From contig CATOOV010000002.1 in NCBI GenBank assembly GCA_951801955.1, forward strand, positions 62,001 through 126,000: a stretch of 64,000 nucleotides of DNA. Reading direction: 5' to 3'. A program made the translations under genes and the position numbers. Every line of letters begins with the position of its first letter. The first letter of the stretch is position 1. Shown here piece after piece: positions 42,692-52,464 of this stretch. The notes under the pieces were generated by a model. That model had not been told where the DNA came from. It searched no databases and saw only the letters and a program-made list of their open reading frames with translations. This DNA comes from an uncultured Lachnospiraceae bacterium. GTDB taxonomy: Bacteria; Bacillota; Clostridia; Lachnospirales; Lachnospiraceae.

Positions 42692-43942
42692 ATGATGACA
42701 GTTGAGTTGATTTGTGTAGGGACAGAACTGCTTTTGGGCAATATTGTAAACACCAATGCGGCTTTTATCTCCGAAAAGTGTGCTATGCTGGGACTTTCCA
42801 TGTATTATCAGAGCGTGGTAGGAGATAATCCTGGTCGTTTGGAAAAACTGTTTGAAACAGCAATCGGACGTTCTGACATAATTATTTTGTCTGGTGGATT
42901 AGGGCCCACGCAAGATGATCTGACCAAGGAGACGGCAGCAAAAGTAATGGGAAAAACTTTGTTAGAAGACCAAAAAGCAAGAGAGGCAGTCAAGACGTTT
43001 ATGGAACGGCGTGACCGCACCATTTCAGATAATAATTGGAAACAAGCGATGGTACCGGAAGGATGTAAGGTACTGTACAATTCTAACGGCACGGCGCCAG
43101 GAATTATTATGGAGGAAGGAAATACAAGGGTAATCCTTCTGCCAGGTCCCCCAAACGAGTTAATTCCCATGTTTGAAGAGCAAGTATATCCTTATCTCCA
43201 TCAATTGCAGCCAGAAATTATCTGTTCCAAAATGATAAAATTATGCGGCATTGGAGAAAGTTTGGCAGAGACAAAAATTATAGATTTAATCGAGGAACAG
43301 TCCAATCCAACGGTGGCGCCTTATGCCAAGACAGGGGAAGTCCATCTGAGGATTACGGCAAGTGCAGAGAGTGAAGAAAAAGCATATCAACTGATCAGAC
43401 CCATGGAAGAAGAATTGAGACAGCGGTTTGGAACGCTGATTTACACAAATGATTCATCAGTGACATTGGAAATTGCTGTGTATCAGTTGTTAAAGGAATA
43501 CCATCTCACAGTAACCACTGCAGAATCCTGCACAGGAGGGCTCCTTGCAGGAAGGTTGGTCAATGTGCCAGGAATTTCAGAATATTTAAAAGAAGGATAT
43601 ATTACCTATTCCAATGAGGCAAAAGAGAAGCTTTTGGGAGTTCCGGCAGAAATATTGAAAGAATATGGGGCTGTCAGCGCACAGACCGCAGAGGCAATGG
43701 CAATGGGAGGTGCAAACGCAGCGGGTGCAGATTTATGTGTGTCTGTTACCGGAATTGCAGGACCAGATGGAGGGACAGAAGAAAAACCTGTTGGACTTGT
43801 ATATATTAGTTGTTTTTATAAGGGCAGAACCTATACAGAAAAAAACCAATACACTGGGAGCCGCAGCAGAATTCGGGAATATTCTGTGGCAAGTGCGCTG
43901 ACGTTGTTACGGAAAGTAATTTTAGACGAGATGGAAGAGTGA
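42692..43942 (+). CDS. cinA: CinA family protein (competence/damage-inducible; NMN amidase domain)
   Basis: 416 residues. The N-terminal MoCF-like domain (VELICVGTELLLGNIVNTN; LSGGLGPTQDDLTKE) acts on pyridine nucleotide by-products and the C-terminal CinA/PncC domain (about 255-412; TTAESCTGGLLAGRLVNVPG; SVTGIAGPDGGTEEKPVGLV) is an NMN amidohydrolase. The stop TGA lies inside the repeated leader element that precedes rsmD. In Bacillus cinA is co-transcribed with recA; here recA is 10 kb away. Confidence 0.95.
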   Translation: MMTVELICVGTELLLGNIVNTNAAFISEKCAMLGLSMYYQSVVGDNPGRLEKLFETAIGRSDIIILSGGLGPTQDDLTKETAAKVMGKTLLEDQKAREAVKTFMERRDRTISDNNWKQAMVPEGCKVLYNSNGTAPGIIMEEGNTRVILLPGPPNELIPMFEEQVYPYLHQLQPEIICSKMIKLCGIGESLAETKIIDLIEEQSNPTVAPYAKTGEVHLRITASAESEEKAYQLIRPMEEELRQRFGTLIYTNDSSVTLEIAVYQLLKEYHLTVTTAESCTGGLLAGRLVNVPGISEYLKEGYITYSNEAKEKLLGVPAEILKEYGAVSAQTAEAMAMGGANAAGADLCVSVTGIAGPDGGTEEKPVGLVYISCFYKGRTYTEKNQYTGSRSRIREYSVASALTLLRKVILDEMEE

Positions 43943-44026
43943 AAGAATTTGTTAATCTTTCCACTAACTACCTGTTTGTACCCATAGGGCATGATGTGCT
44001 GAAAAACATACAGAATGGAGGAAACC
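43939..44026 (+). promoter_or_regulatory. Repeated two-hairpin leader, copy B (rsmD)
   Basis: GTGAAAGAATTTGTTAATCT, then CACTAACTACCTGT, an 18-base insertion relative to the other copies, GTGCTGAAAAACATACAG and AATGGAGGAAACC before the rsmD ATG. About 90 percent identical to copy C outside the insertion. Confidence 0.75.
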
Positions 44027-44578
44027 ATGAGAATCATAGCAGGAACGGCTAGAAGCCTGCCACTCAAGACGATTCCGGGAATGGAAACCAGACCCACCAC
44101 AGACCGGATAAAAGAGACATTATTTAATATATTGAATCCCTATCTCTTGGACTGCCAATTTCTGGACTTGTTCGCCGGAAGTGGACAGATAGGGCTGGAA
44201 GCAGTCAGCAGGGGCGCCTCAAAAGCAGTGTTTGTGGAAAACAACAAAAAAGCGGCAGCCTGTATCGAAGAAAATATAAATTTTACGAAATTTACAGATA
44301 ACTGCACCCTGCTTGTCAGGGATGCAGTGACTGCCATCTATCAGATGGAAGGAAGGGAACCGTTTGATCTGGTGTTTCTAGATCCTCCATATGGGAAAGG
44401 GTTGGAGGCAGATGTTTTACAGGCGTTAGCTGCAGCCAGCCTGCTTCATAAAGACAGCCTTATAGTAGTGGAAACTTCCCTGGATACGGATTTGTCATAT
44501 ACCCAGGAGTTGGGATATCAGATTACAAGAGAAAAAACTTATAAAAAAAATCAACATATATTTTTACGGTTACTATAA
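44027..44578 (+). CDS. rsmD: 16S rRNA (guanine-966 N2)-methyltransferase
   Basis: 183 residues from the ATG at 44027 (GGAGGAAACC upstream). Methylates G966 of 16S rRNA. Motifs: MRIIAGTARSLPL at the start, RPTTDRIKETLFNIL, SAM-binding LDLFAGSGQIGLEAVSRGA and catalytic DPPYGKG. Linked to coaD, as in Bacillus (ylbH-ylbI). Confidence 0.95.
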   Translation: MRIIAGTARSLPLKTIPGMETRPTTDRIKETLFNILNPYLLDCQFLDLFAGSGQIGLEAVSRGASKAVFVENNKKAAACIEENINFTKFTDNCTLLVRDAVTAIYQMEGREPFDLVFLDPPYGKGLEADVLQALAAASLLHKDSLIVVETSLDTDLSYTQELGYQITREKTYKKNQHIFLRLL

Positions 44579-44580
44579 AG

Positions 44581-44642
44581 CCTCCGTTTTGGGGTACGAA
44601 TTCGTGCAGTTTAAAATACTGCAGTCAGGGTACGACAGGAGG
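44581..44642 (+). other. Structured leader between rsmD and coaD
   Basis: CCTCC (44581-44585) can pair with GGAGG (44638-44642); GCAGT/ACTGC (44606-44622) forms an inner hairpin; GGGTACGA is present twice (44592 and 44628). Could be the rsmD terminator or a leader of coaD. Confidence 0.35.
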
Positions 44643-44672
44643 TTATTTCAGTAAGCCACATGAGGGCGACAT

Positions 44673-45152
44673 ATGAAGAGAGCGATTTATCCGGGCAGCT
44701 TTGATCCTGTGACATTTGGACATATTGATATGATTGAGCGTTCCGCTAGAATAGTAGATGAACTGGTAGTTGCAGTCTTAAATAATAGTGCAAAAAATCC
44801 ATTGTTTTCTGTAAAAGAACGTGTTAGTATGTTAGAGGAAATAACCCGTCATCTTCCAAATGTAAAGATTACGTTTTTCGATGGTCTTCTAATTGATTAT
44901 GCAAGGAAGATTGAAGCTACTATTATTATCCGCGGGCTTCGGGCGGTAACGGATTTTGAATATGAACTGCAGATTGCCCAGACCAATCGGATTATTAGTG
45001 CGCAGGTAGATACGATATTCCTGACTACCAGTTTGGAATATGCATATTTGAGTTCGACGATTGTGAAGGAGGTTGCATCCTACGGAGGAGACATTTCTCG
45101 TTTTGTACCAAGACAGTTGATGGAAAGAATTTATGAAAAATATAAGAATTAA
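44673..45152 (+). CDS. coaD: Phosphopantetheine adenylyltransferase
   Basis: 159 residues. Penultimate step of coenzyme A synthesis. Nucleotidyltransferase motif [15 protein letters not shown] (T/HxGH), [24 protein letters not shown] and [13 protein letters not shown] are all standard. GAGGGCGAC precedes the ATG. Confidence 0.97.
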   Translation: MKRAIYPGSFDPVTFGHIDMIERSARIVDELVVAVLNNSAKNPLFSVKERVSMLEEITRHLPNVKITFFDGLLIDYARKIEATIIIRGLRAVTDFEYELQIAQTNRIISAQVDTIFLTTSLEYAYLSSTIVKEVASYGGDISRFVPRQLMERIYEKYKN

Positions 45153-45165
45153 GGAGTAGTTGTTT

Positions 45166-45783
45166 ATGAGTAGCAGAATCGAGCAGGCAATTGATGAAAT
45201 TGAAGACTTCATTGAGAACTGTAAATATCAGCCGCTTTCCAATACGAAAATTGTTGTAAACAAAGATGAACTGGGAGATTTATTAGCAGAACTTCGACGA
45301 CGGACACCGGATGAGATCAAGCGTTATCAAAAGATGATCAGCAATAAGGAAGCGATTCTCGCAGACGCAAAGGCAAAGGCAGACGCCATTATCTCACAGG
45401 CAGAAGCTAAGACAAAAAACCTGGTCAATGAACATGAGATTATGATGCAGGCTTATGCCCAGGCGAATGAGGTGGTAATGATTGCCAGAGACCAGGCACA
45501 GGAAATTTTGGATAATGCGGCAAATGATGCGCATGAAATCCGAATGGGCGCCATTCAGTATACAGATAACATGTTAGCGAATATAGAAGAAATTATTGCA
45601 AATGCCATGGAAACCAGTAGGGCAAGGACAGAAAATTTATTAAATTCCCTTCAGGGTTGTTATGAAGAGATAGATATTAATCGCAGAGGGCTTCCCACAG
45701 ATTACGACGAAGCAGCCCCGACACAGAAAGAAGAAGCTGCTCCAGAAGAATCCATGTTACATAATATAGATAACCAATATTGA
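45166..45783 (+). CDS. Coiled-coil protein of the ATP synthase B/E-like type
   Basis: 205 residues from the ATG at 45166 (AAGGAGTAG upstream). A short N-terminal head (SSRIEQAIDEIEDFIENCKY, then NKDELGDLLAELRRRTPDEI) leads to an Ala/Glu-rich coiled coil (about 60-150; AKAKADAIISQAEAKTKN) and an acidic tail. The pattern is that of DivIVA-like or V-ATPase subunit H/E-like proteins commonly encoded beside coaD in Clostridia. Function unknown. Its stop is one base from the convergent ylbJ stop. Confidence 0.8.
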   Translation: MSSRIEQAIDEIEDFIENCKYQPLSNTKIVVNKDELGDLLAELRRRTPDEIKRYQKMISNKEAILADAKAKADAIISQAEAKTKNLVNEHEIMMQAYAQANEVVMIARDQAQEILDNAANDAHEIRMGAIQYTDNMLANIEEIIANAMETSRARTENLLNSLQGCYEEIDINRRGLPTDYDEAAPTQKEEAAPEESMLHNIDNQY

Positions 45784-45784
45784 T

Positions 45785-46699
45785 TTAATTTACCAGCAGA
45801 ACAGCCAGAAGAACAGAGACGGCTGTTCCCATAACCTTTATCTTAAGATAGGGGAACATGGAAAAACCTGTGTCTTTTACCATGGAAGCAGTTTGAGCAA
45901 AGCCGGATAGCCCACCAAATGCTGTAAATGCTATCATCAGTGGATAGGAAAGCCGAAATCCCAATGCCTGGTTCGCAGTATAAGAAATTCCATTGGTAAT
46001 TTCTGTAAATCCAATGATTAGGCACTTTAACACAGGGCTTTTTATGGGAAGCAGCGTAGTCATTTGTGCAAGTATGGCAAATATCATGATATAACCGCCC
46101 AGCTTTGCCAGTGTCTCAAATCCGTTCATAATGCCGGCATCTATGAGTTGAAAGTTCATGGATGTCGCTTTTTTTTCTGACTCTTCCATTGGAGCAATAA
46201 AACGCTTGTTTCGATTCCAGAGCATATAGAACACCAATGGAGGGACATACAGGATTAGATATGTAGCGATCCGTATTTGCGGCATATTAAGGCTTTCATT
46301 TAATATAAAACTTCCAATAAATATGGGGCTGATATTATTGCAGACACAGAACAGCCTCTGTCCCTCTTCTTTGGACATTTTTCCAGACAGGACCAAATCT
46401 GCTGTAATCTTGCTTCCCATGGGAAATCCAAAAAGCAGCCCTGCAGTAAGGGGAAAGATGCCAGCGCTGCTGATTGGGAATAGATGCTTTAAAATACGAT
46501 GTACAGCAAGGGCAAAGCGGTCTAAAATCCCAGACTGGATGAAGATATAGGAAAGTATGGAAAAAGGCAGCAATGTTGGAAGCATTTTTTCATACCAGAG
46601 ATTTAAACCTATGGAAGCCGCCTGAACGGATTCAGCAGGAAATCCCAGAATATAAAACAAAAATCCGATTAAAATAATAAGGTACATGATTTTTTTCAT
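45785..46699 (-). CDS. ylbJ: YlbJ-like sporulation integral membrane protein
   Basis: 304 residues, eight or so hydrophobic helices. Nucleoside-recognition (Gate) domain features: LNLWYEKMLPTLLPFSILSY, FPLTAGLLFGFPMGSKITAD, CNNISPIFIGSFIL. In B. subtilis ylbJ is a sigma-E gene next to coaD and needed for spore heat resistance; here the proximity to coaD is kept but the gene is inverted. The protein is about 100 residues shorter than the B. subtilis one. No terminator separates it from the convergent neighbour. Confidence 0.85.
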   Translation of the reverse strand: MKKIMYLIILIGFLFYILGFPAESVQAASIGLNLWYEKMLPTLLPFSILSYIFIQSGILDRFALAVHRILKHLFPISSAGIFPLTAGLLFGFPMGSKITADLVLSGKMSKEEGQRLFCVCNNISPIFIGSFILNESLNMPQIRIATYLILYVPPLVFYMLWNRNKRFIAPMEESEKKATSMNFQLIDAGIMNGFETLAKLGGYIMIFAILAQMTTLLPIKSPVLKCLIIGFTEITNGISYTANQALGFRLSYPLMIAFTAFGGLSGFAQTASMVKDTGFSMFPYLKIKVMGTAVSVLLAVLLVN

Positions 46700-46749
46700 A
46701 GTTTATTTTATGAACCAGTCACATAAATATACCAATATAGGAGGTTATC

Positions 46750-48204
46750 ATGAAAATTTGTGAACAATTAGAACCACAAAAAGTATTTTCATTTTTTGAG
46801 GAAATTTGCCAGATCCCCCATGGCTCACGAAATACTAAGGAGATCAGCGACTACTGTGTTGCATTTGCCAAGTCCCGTGGTTTGAAGTATATTCAGGACG
46901 AGAATAATAATGTGATTATTTTTAAAGATGCTTCCCCAGGGTATGAAAATGCAAAACCGGTAATTATCCAAGGGCATATGGATATGGTATGTGAAAAAGA
47001 ACCAGATGTGGAGATTGATTTTGAGAAAGATGGGCTTATGTTATATGTAGATGGGGATTTTTTGAAGGCACGTGGAACGACTCTTGGAGGAGATGATGGA
47101 ATTGCACTTTCTTATGCCTTTGCCATATTAGATGATGATTCCCTGTGCCATCCTCCTCTTGAAGTAGTGATTACAGTAGATGAAGAAATTGGGATGCTGG
47201 GGGCTGAAGCCATTGACATTTCCATGTTAAAGGGAAAAAAACTTTTGAATATTGATTCTGAGGAGGAAGGCATTTTTCTTACAAGCTGTGCTGGGGGGCT
47301 GCAGGCAGATTGCCGTCTTCCGGTATCAAGGATAGAAGCAGAAGGAATTTGTTATGAAATCCAAGTCACAGGACTGCAAGGAGGGCATTCTGGCGTTGAG
47401 ATTCATAAAGAACGCGGAAATGCCATTGTACTATTAGGAAGGGTGTTGGATTCCCTGAGCAGTGAAATCCCATTTGCGATAGACCATTTAGAAGGCGGAT
47501 TAAAAGATAATGCGATTCCAAGGGAGACAAAGGCAGTTATTCTTCTGGAGTCTGACGAATTGGAAGCAAAACTGGCACAGCAAATCAGTAAATTGGAACA
47601 GGAATTGAAAAAAGAATTTCAGACTTCTGATCCAGAGATAGCCCTTTTATGTAAAAAGTTAGGGCAGGGTAAGAAGTCTGTCTTGCACAGGTCCTCCGCT
47701 GTCAAAACTTTGTTCCTGCTGCGCACAATGCCCAATGGCGTACAGCACATGAGCATGGACGTGGAGGGATTGGTGGAAACCTCTTTGAATGTTGGAATTA
47801 TGAAGATGTCACAGGATATGTTGCTTTTGTGTTTTTCCGTGAGGAGCAGTGTCACCAGCCGAAAATATGAGTTGGCAAACCGCCTCAAATTCCTTTTTGA
47901 ATTTTTGGGCGGCGAGGCTGTAATTGGCGGAGATTATCCGGCGTGGGAGTATCATGCAAATTCCCCGTTGCGGGAACTGATAACAGGGACATATCGTGAC
48001 TTATTTGGCAAAGAGCCAAAGATAGAGGCAATCCACGCTGGTTTGGAATGTGGAATTTTATCAGGAAAAATTTCAGAATTGGACTGCATCTCTTTTGGAC
48101 CAGATATTTTCGATATTCATACACCAAAAGAGCGGTTAAGCATTTCCTCTACAGAAAGAGTCTGGAAACTTCTTGTAGAATTTTTGAAACGATCTAACGA
48201 ATAA
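46750..48204 (+). CDS. pepD: Aminoacyl-histidine dipeptidase (PepD, M20C)
   Basis: 484 residues. Cytosolic dinuclear zinc dipeptidase that cuts Xaa-His (carnosine) and other dipeptides. Metal site: GHMDMV with His 76 and Asp 78, TLGGDDGIALSY and the catalytic VDEEIGMLGAEA. The C-terminal half has AIHAGLECGILSGK, FGPDIFDIHTPKERLSISS. AGGAGGTTATC before the ATG. Divergent from ylbJ. Confidence 0.95.
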   Translation: MKICEQLEPQKVFSFFEEICQIPHGSRNTKEISDYCVAFAKSRGLKYIQDENNNVIIFKDASPGYENAKPVIIQGHMDMVCEKEPDVEIDFEKDGLMLYVDGDFLKARGTTLGGDDGIALSYAFAILDDDSLCHPPLEVVITVDEEIGMLGAEAIDISMLKGKKLLNIDSEEEGIFLTSCAGGLQADCRLPVSRIEAEGICYEIQVTGLQGGHSGVEIHKERGNAIVLLGRVLDSLSSEIPFAIDHLEGGLKDNAIPRETKAVILLESDELEAKLAQQISKLEQELKKEFQTSDPEIALLCKKLGQGKKSVLHRSSAVKTLFLLRTMPNGVQHMSMDVEGLVETSLNVGIMKMSQDMLLLCFSVRSSVTSRKYELANRLKFLFEFLGGEAVIGGDYPAWEYHANSPLRELITGTYRDLFGKEPKIEAIHAGLECGILSGKISELDCISFGPDIFDIHTPKERLSISSTERVWKLLVEFLKRSNE

Positions 48205-48215
48205 AAAAGGGGCTT

Positions 48216-49055
48216 ATGAAATTTTGTAAAAAGGCAGTGATCCATTTATTGGCTATTACCGCAATCCTCTGTTTTATTACCACGCTGACCGGGCATATAC
48301 AGGAGATTGCAAAGATCACCCACCTTTTGGATGAAGAAGATACCATAGGACTTTTGCGCCAACAGCAAGTTCCAACAGAACAATATAAGGAATTTCAGAA
48401 ATATGAGAAAAAATCTGATTTTTCCAGATATGATTACCTTGTTGCGCATATTTTAACGGAAAAAACAAAAAAAAAGGAATTGGATGAATACCTGCAACTG
48501 TTATACCAATATCATTCCCAGGGGATTCGAAATATGAAAAAGCTGGAATATGCTGTTTGGAAAGACCTGGAATACTTTCCAATTCCGCTTTCCAAATCAG
48601 AGAATGGTTTGACCACTTCATTTGAAAATTCATGGCTGTTTGATCGAAATTTTGGTGGAAACCGGGGGCATGAAGGCACTGATATTATGGCTTCCCAGAA
48701 TGAACGGGGACGCTATCCAGTGATCAGTATGACAGAAGGTGTAATCGAAAAGGTTGGATGGCTGGAACTGGGAGGCTACCGTATTGGCGTCCGTTCTCCC
48801 AACGGAGGTTATTTTTACTATGCACATCTGTATGATTATGCCAAAGATTTTCAGGTAGGAGACGAAATAAAAGCTGGAGAGCTGCTTGGTTTTATGGGAG
48901 ACAGCGGATATGGGGCAGAAGGAACAGTAGGAAAATTTGCAGTCCATTTGCATGTTGGAATTTATATCAATGATGAGGCAGGCAAGGAGATTAGTGTCAA
49001 CCCCTATTGGGTATTAAAGTGGATGCAGCCGAAGCGATTGTATTATAACTATTGA
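48216..49055 (+). CDS. M23-family (LytM) metallopeptidase, membrane-anchored
   Basis: 279 residues. One N-terminal membrane segment (about 8-27), a helical middle of 100 residues, then a LytM/peptidase_M23 domain (about 140-270) with the first zinc site GHEGTDIM and the HLHVG signature; ISMTEGVIEKVGWLELGGYRI and GELLGFMGDSGYG are family typical. Zn ligands look complete, so it is probably an active endopeptidase acting on peptidoglycan. 11 bases after pepD. Confidence 0.9.
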   Translation: MKFCKKAVIHLLAITAILCFITTLTGHIQEIAKITHLLDEEDTIGLLRQQQVPTEQYKEFQKYEKKSDFSRYDYLVAHILTEKTKKKELDEYLQLLYQYHSQGIRNMKKLEYAVWKDLEYFPIPLSKSENGLTTSFENSWLFDRNFGGNRGHEGTDIMASQNERGRYPVISMTEGVIEKVGWLELGGYRIGVRSPNGGYFYYAHLYDYAKDFQVGDEIKAGELLGFMGDSGYGAEGTVGKFAVHLHVGIYINDEAGKEISVNPYWVLKWMQPKRLYYNY

Positions 49056-49149
49056 AATTTTGCGTTATTTGATTTTGCCAGCATAGCAAAGCCGTGCCTT
49101 GCAGCAAGGACTCTGTCTTGAATATAAGCAAAAATGGGAAGGAAGAGAG

Positions 49150-49905
49150 ATGCAGTTACGATTGGATAAGTACCTGGCAGATATGGGGATTGGAACCCGC
49201 AGTGAAGTAAAACAGTACATACGCAAAAAATTGATTCAGGTTAATGGGCAATTACCCTGTGGTCCAGAACAGAAAGTGGTTCCTGGACAGGACCATATTA
49301 TTTTCCAGGGCAAAGAAATCATATACTTGGATTATGAGTATTTTATGTTCCATAAGCCCCAAGGCTGTGTCTGTGCAACTATGGATCCAAAGTATCCAAC
49401 GGTGCTGGATTACATTACAGAGAAAAACCGGAAGGATTTATTTCCGGTAGGCAGGCTGGATCTAGATACGGAAGGGCTTTTGCTGATTACAAATGACGGT
49501 GCTTTATCCCATAACCTGCTGGCGCCGGGCAGGCACGTGCCCAAGACTTATTATGCAAGAGTGGAAGGAAATGTGACCCAGGAAGATGTAAAGTGTTTTC
49601 AAGATGGAGTGGATATTGGGGAAAAACGTAATACCCTGCCTGCACAACTGCATATTTTATCTTCCATCCAACAACCTCCAGACACAGAAAATTGGATTTC
49701 AGAAATACAACTGACCCTTACAGAAGGCAAATATCATCAGGTAAAGCGGATGTTTGAAGCTGTGGGAAAGAAAGTTCTTTATCTAAAGCGAATTTCTATG
49801 GGGAAATTAAAACTGGACGATTCTCTTCAGCCTGGAGATTATCGGAGGCTTACCGAAGAAGAAATTTATTTGTTAAAAAACCATTTTGAAAGGAGAAGGC
49901 TATGA
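49150..49905 (+). CDS. RsuA-type 16S rRNA pseudouridine synthase
   Basis: 251 residues from the ATG at 49150 (GGGAAGGAAGAGAG upstream). S4 RNA-binding domain at the N-terminus (RLDKYLADMGIGTRSEVKQY) and the RsuA catalytic motif GRLDLDTEG with the active Asp near 104; LLLITNDGALSHNLLAPGRH and KYHQVKRMFEAVGKKVLYL confirm the RsuA/RluB/E/F class. Exact target uridine cannot be told from sequence. Overlaps the next gene by ATGA. Confidence 0.93.
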   Translation: MQLRLDKYLADMGIGTRSEVKQYIRKKLIQVNGQLPCGPEQKVVPGQDHIIFQGKEIIYLDYEYFMFHKPQGCVCATMDPKYPTVLDYITEKNRKDLFPVGRLDLDTEGLLLITNDGALSHNLLAPGRHVPKTYYARVEGNVTQEDVKCFQDGVDIGEKRNTLPAQLHILSSIQQPPDTENWISEIQLTLTEGKYHQVKRMFEAVGKKVLYLKRISMGKLKLDDSLQPGDYRRLTEEEIYLLKNHFERRRL

Positions 49906-50780
49906 AAAAAGTTGGAATTATTACGGACAGCCACAGCGGTATTACGCAGAAACAGGCTGAGGAGCTTGGAATATTTGTCCTTCCTATGCCCTTTTATTTT
50001 GGGGAAGAATGTTACTATGAAGATGTCACGTTAAGCCGGGAGGAATTTTTTGAAAAACTCAATTCTGGCATAAGAGTTTCAACCTCACAGCCTTCTCCCG
50101 CAGATGTAATGAAGATATGGGATGATGGATTGAAACAATTTGAGCAGATTGTATATATTCCAATCAGCAGTGGCCTTAGCGGTTCTTGTGCCAGTGCATC
50201 CAGTCTTGCACAAGAGGAACCCTATAAAGATAAAGTATTTGTGGTAGACAATGGGAGGGTATCTAGCCCATTGCACCGCTCAGTTCTGGATGCTCTGGAG
50301 CTTGCCGACGAGGGGTATCAGGGGGCAGAAATTCAGGAAATTTTAGAAGCTGCACGAGATAAAATGGTAATTTATGTAGCGGTAGAGACATTGGCACATC
50401 TAAAAAATGGAGGGAGGATTTCCCCAACTACAGCCGCATTGGGAACTGTATTGAACATAAAACCTGTCTTAAAATTCGATGTGGGAACGCTGGACGCTTT
50501 TAAAAAATGCCGTGGCTTTGCCAATGCCAGAAAGACTATGCTCGCGGCTATGCGCCACGACCTGGAAACTACATTTCATGAATGGTATGAAAAAGGAGAA
50601 GTGTCTCTTTTGGCTGCTTCCAGCTCTTCGCCAATGGTTACGCAAGAATGGCTTGCAGAAATTCAGGAGGCTTTCCCAGATATGGAGGTTATGTGTGACA
50701 ACCTTTCCCTTGGGGTTTCCTGCCATATCGGACCAGGAGGTCTTGGAATTGGATGTAGCTGCCGTCCAAAAAGAAAGTGA
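49902..50780 (+). CDS. DegV family fatty-acid-binding protein
   Basis: 292 residues. DegV (FakB-like) proteins bind fatty acids and hand them to the kinase FakA. TDSHSGI near residue 8, STSQPSPADV, YIPISSGLSGSCASASSLA, VDNGRVSSPLH and GGRISPTTAALGTVLNIKPVL fit the family. AAAGGAGAAGG upstream. No fakA in the window. Confidence 0.93.
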   Translation: MKKVGIITDSHSGITQKQAEELGIFVLPMPFYFGEECYYEDVTLSREEFFEKLNSGIRVSTSQPSPADVMKIWDDGLKQFEQIVYIPISSGLSGSCASASSLAQEEPYKDKVFVVDNGRVSSPLHRSVLDALELADEGYQGAEIQEILEAARDKMVIYVAVETLAHLKNGGRISPTTAALGTVLNIKPVLKFDVGTLDAFKKCRGFANARKTMLAAMRHDLETTFHEWYEKGEVSLLAASSSSPMVTQEWLAEIQEAFPDMEVMCDNLSLGVSCHIGPGGLGIGCSCRPKRK

Positions 50781-50974
50781 AGAAGGAATTCCTTTTCACC
50801 GATATAAATATTATACAAGACACAAGTACAGGACGCTAGGAATTATAAAAGCAGAGTGTATCTCATATGAGGATCCTGGCACACCACAGATATAAATTTG
50901 TTTACCCATCACCCTATGGAAGCGGGGCATATCTTATCTGAGATACCTAAAATAAGTTTTAGGGAGGTGCAAAT

Positions 50975-51793
50975 ATGTTACCAGTAATCGGAACGGTCCA
51001 TAATGCTGTGAAATTGGCAAAGCTGGATCGGGAATGGCAGCAAAAGAAGGAAAAAGAAGAGAAGAAGAAATTAGTAGAAATGACTCCCCAGGAAAGGGAA
51101 CTCCATCGTTATCAGGAAGACCTGGCAAAAATGCGTGAGAGTAACCAGATGTCAGGGATTGATGCCAAAGTAAAATCAGGTGCAGACTTATCTCCAGAGG
51201 AACTGAAATATCTAAAAGAAAAAAAGCCGGAAGCTTATCGGGAATATCAGGAATTAAAACAGGAACAGGAGGCATATAAGGAAAAGTTGAAATCCTGCAG
51301 AACGAAAGACGAAGTAGACGAATTAAAATTTACAAAGTTAGGGGAATTTATGTCTTCTGCAAAAAAGATCAGCAGCAATCCCAATATTCCAAAAGCAAAA
51401 AAACTGGCGTTGATGGAGAAACTTTTGAAAAGAGCTGCAGGGATAGAAAAAATCCATATTGAGTTTACAAAGACAGTGCAATATCAGGAACTTCCCACAG
51501 AGGAGGAACTGACAGAGAAGGTGACAAAGAAAGCTCTTTTTGACGCTGTCCAACAGGAAGAACCAGTGGATATCAAACAGCAAGAAGTAGAATCGGAACC
51601 CGATTCGGACGCTGAGATGGGAGAGGATTTGAACATTGTCTTAAAACCTGAGCCTAAGAAGGAAAACAAAGAAACGAAAGATTTGAAGATAGATTTCAAA
51701 GCAGATTTTGATGAAGTATATTCATTTTTGAAAGATTATCTTACAAAAGACAGACCAATTGGATATGGTCTCGAATATCAAATGGAGCGATAA
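50975..51793 (+). CDS. Charged coiled-coil protein of unknown function
   Basis: 272 residues; ATG with AGGGAGGTG upstream. The sequence is rich in Lys and Glu with long predicted coiled coil (EWQQKKEKEEKKKLVEM; EYQELKQEQEAYKEKL), an acidic stretch at about 190-225 and DFKADFDEVYSFLKDYL at the end. No signal peptide or membrane segment. Not recognised. The HAD gene starts 5 bases after its stop, so the two are probably co-transcribed. Confidence 0.75.
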   Translation: MLPVIGTVHNAVKLAKLDREWQQKKEKEEKKKLVEMTPQERELHRYQEDLAKMRESNQMSGIDAKVKSGADLSPEELKYLKEKKPEAYREYQELKQEQEAYKEKLKSCRTKDEVDELKFTKLGEFMSSAKKISSNPNIPKAKKLALMEKLLKRAAGIEKIHIEFTKTVQYQELPTEEELTEKVTKKALFDAVQQEEPVDIKQQEVESEPDSDAEMGEDLNIVLKPEPKKENKETKDLKIDFKADFDEVYSFLKDYLTKDRPIGYGLEYQMER

Positions 51794-51798
51794 AAGTT

Positions 51799-52464
51799 AT
51801 GTTAAACAATATAGAATCCATTATTTTCGATTTGGATGGAACACTGGTGGACTCCATGTGGCTGTGGCACGACATTGATGTGGAATTTTTGGAAAAACGA
51901 GGATTGTCGCTTCCCCAAACGTATCAGCATGAGATCGAAGGTATGAGTTTTACAGAAACGGCTGTCTATACCAAAGAGTTGTTTCATTTAGAGGATAGCG
52001 TGGAAGAGTTAAAATCCATCTGGAATCGAATGGCAATTGAAAAATATATGAATGAAGTGCCTTTTAAACCTGGAGCACAGGAATTTCTGCACTATTGCAG
52101 AAAACAAAATATTACGTTAGGCATCGCCACAAGTAATTCCAGAGAACTGGTAGACGCCGTGGTGTCGGCGCTTGATTTTGGAGACTGTATTCAGGAGATT
52201 GTGACCTCATGCGAAGTGGAACATGGAAAGCCAGCTCCTGATGTCTATTTGGAAGCAGCAAAAAGACTTTCTGTCCTGCCAGATCGCTGTCTGGTATTTG
52301 AAGATGTTCCTATGGGAATCCGTGCGGGGAAAAATGCAGGGATGCAGGTGTGCGCAGTGGAAGATCCTTTTTCTATGCCTCAGACAGAGGAAAAGCGCAG
52401 GCTTGCAGATTACTATATTACGAGCTATGAACAAGTATTAAACAATACATATGAAGTTCTGTAA
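51799..52464 (+). CDS. HAD-family phosphatase, beta-phosphoglucomutase-like
   Basis: 221 residues. HAD motif I DLDGTLVDS at about 11-19, motif II ATSNS, motif III KPAPDVYLEA and motif IV FEDVPMGIRAG are complete. The cap domain is the small helical C1 type found in beta-phosphoglucomutase and sugar-phosphate phosphatases. Substrate not predictable. Five bases downstream of the coiled-coil gene. Confidence 0.9.
   Translation: MLNNIESIIFDLDGTLVDSMWLWHDIDVEFLEKRGLSLPQTYQHEIEGMSFTETAVYTKELFHLEDSVEELKSIWNRMAIEKYMNEVPFKPGAQEFLHYCRKQNITLGIATSNSRELVDAVVSALDFGDCIQEIVTSCEVEHGKPAPDVYLEAAKRLSVLPDRCLVFEDVPMGIRAGKNAGMQVCAVEDPFSMPQTEEKRRLADYYITSYEQVLNNTYEVL

Noticed and set aside
50479-50895. 138-codon frame overlapping the end of the degV gene
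   Set aside because: Out-of-frame shadow of a well-supported gene.
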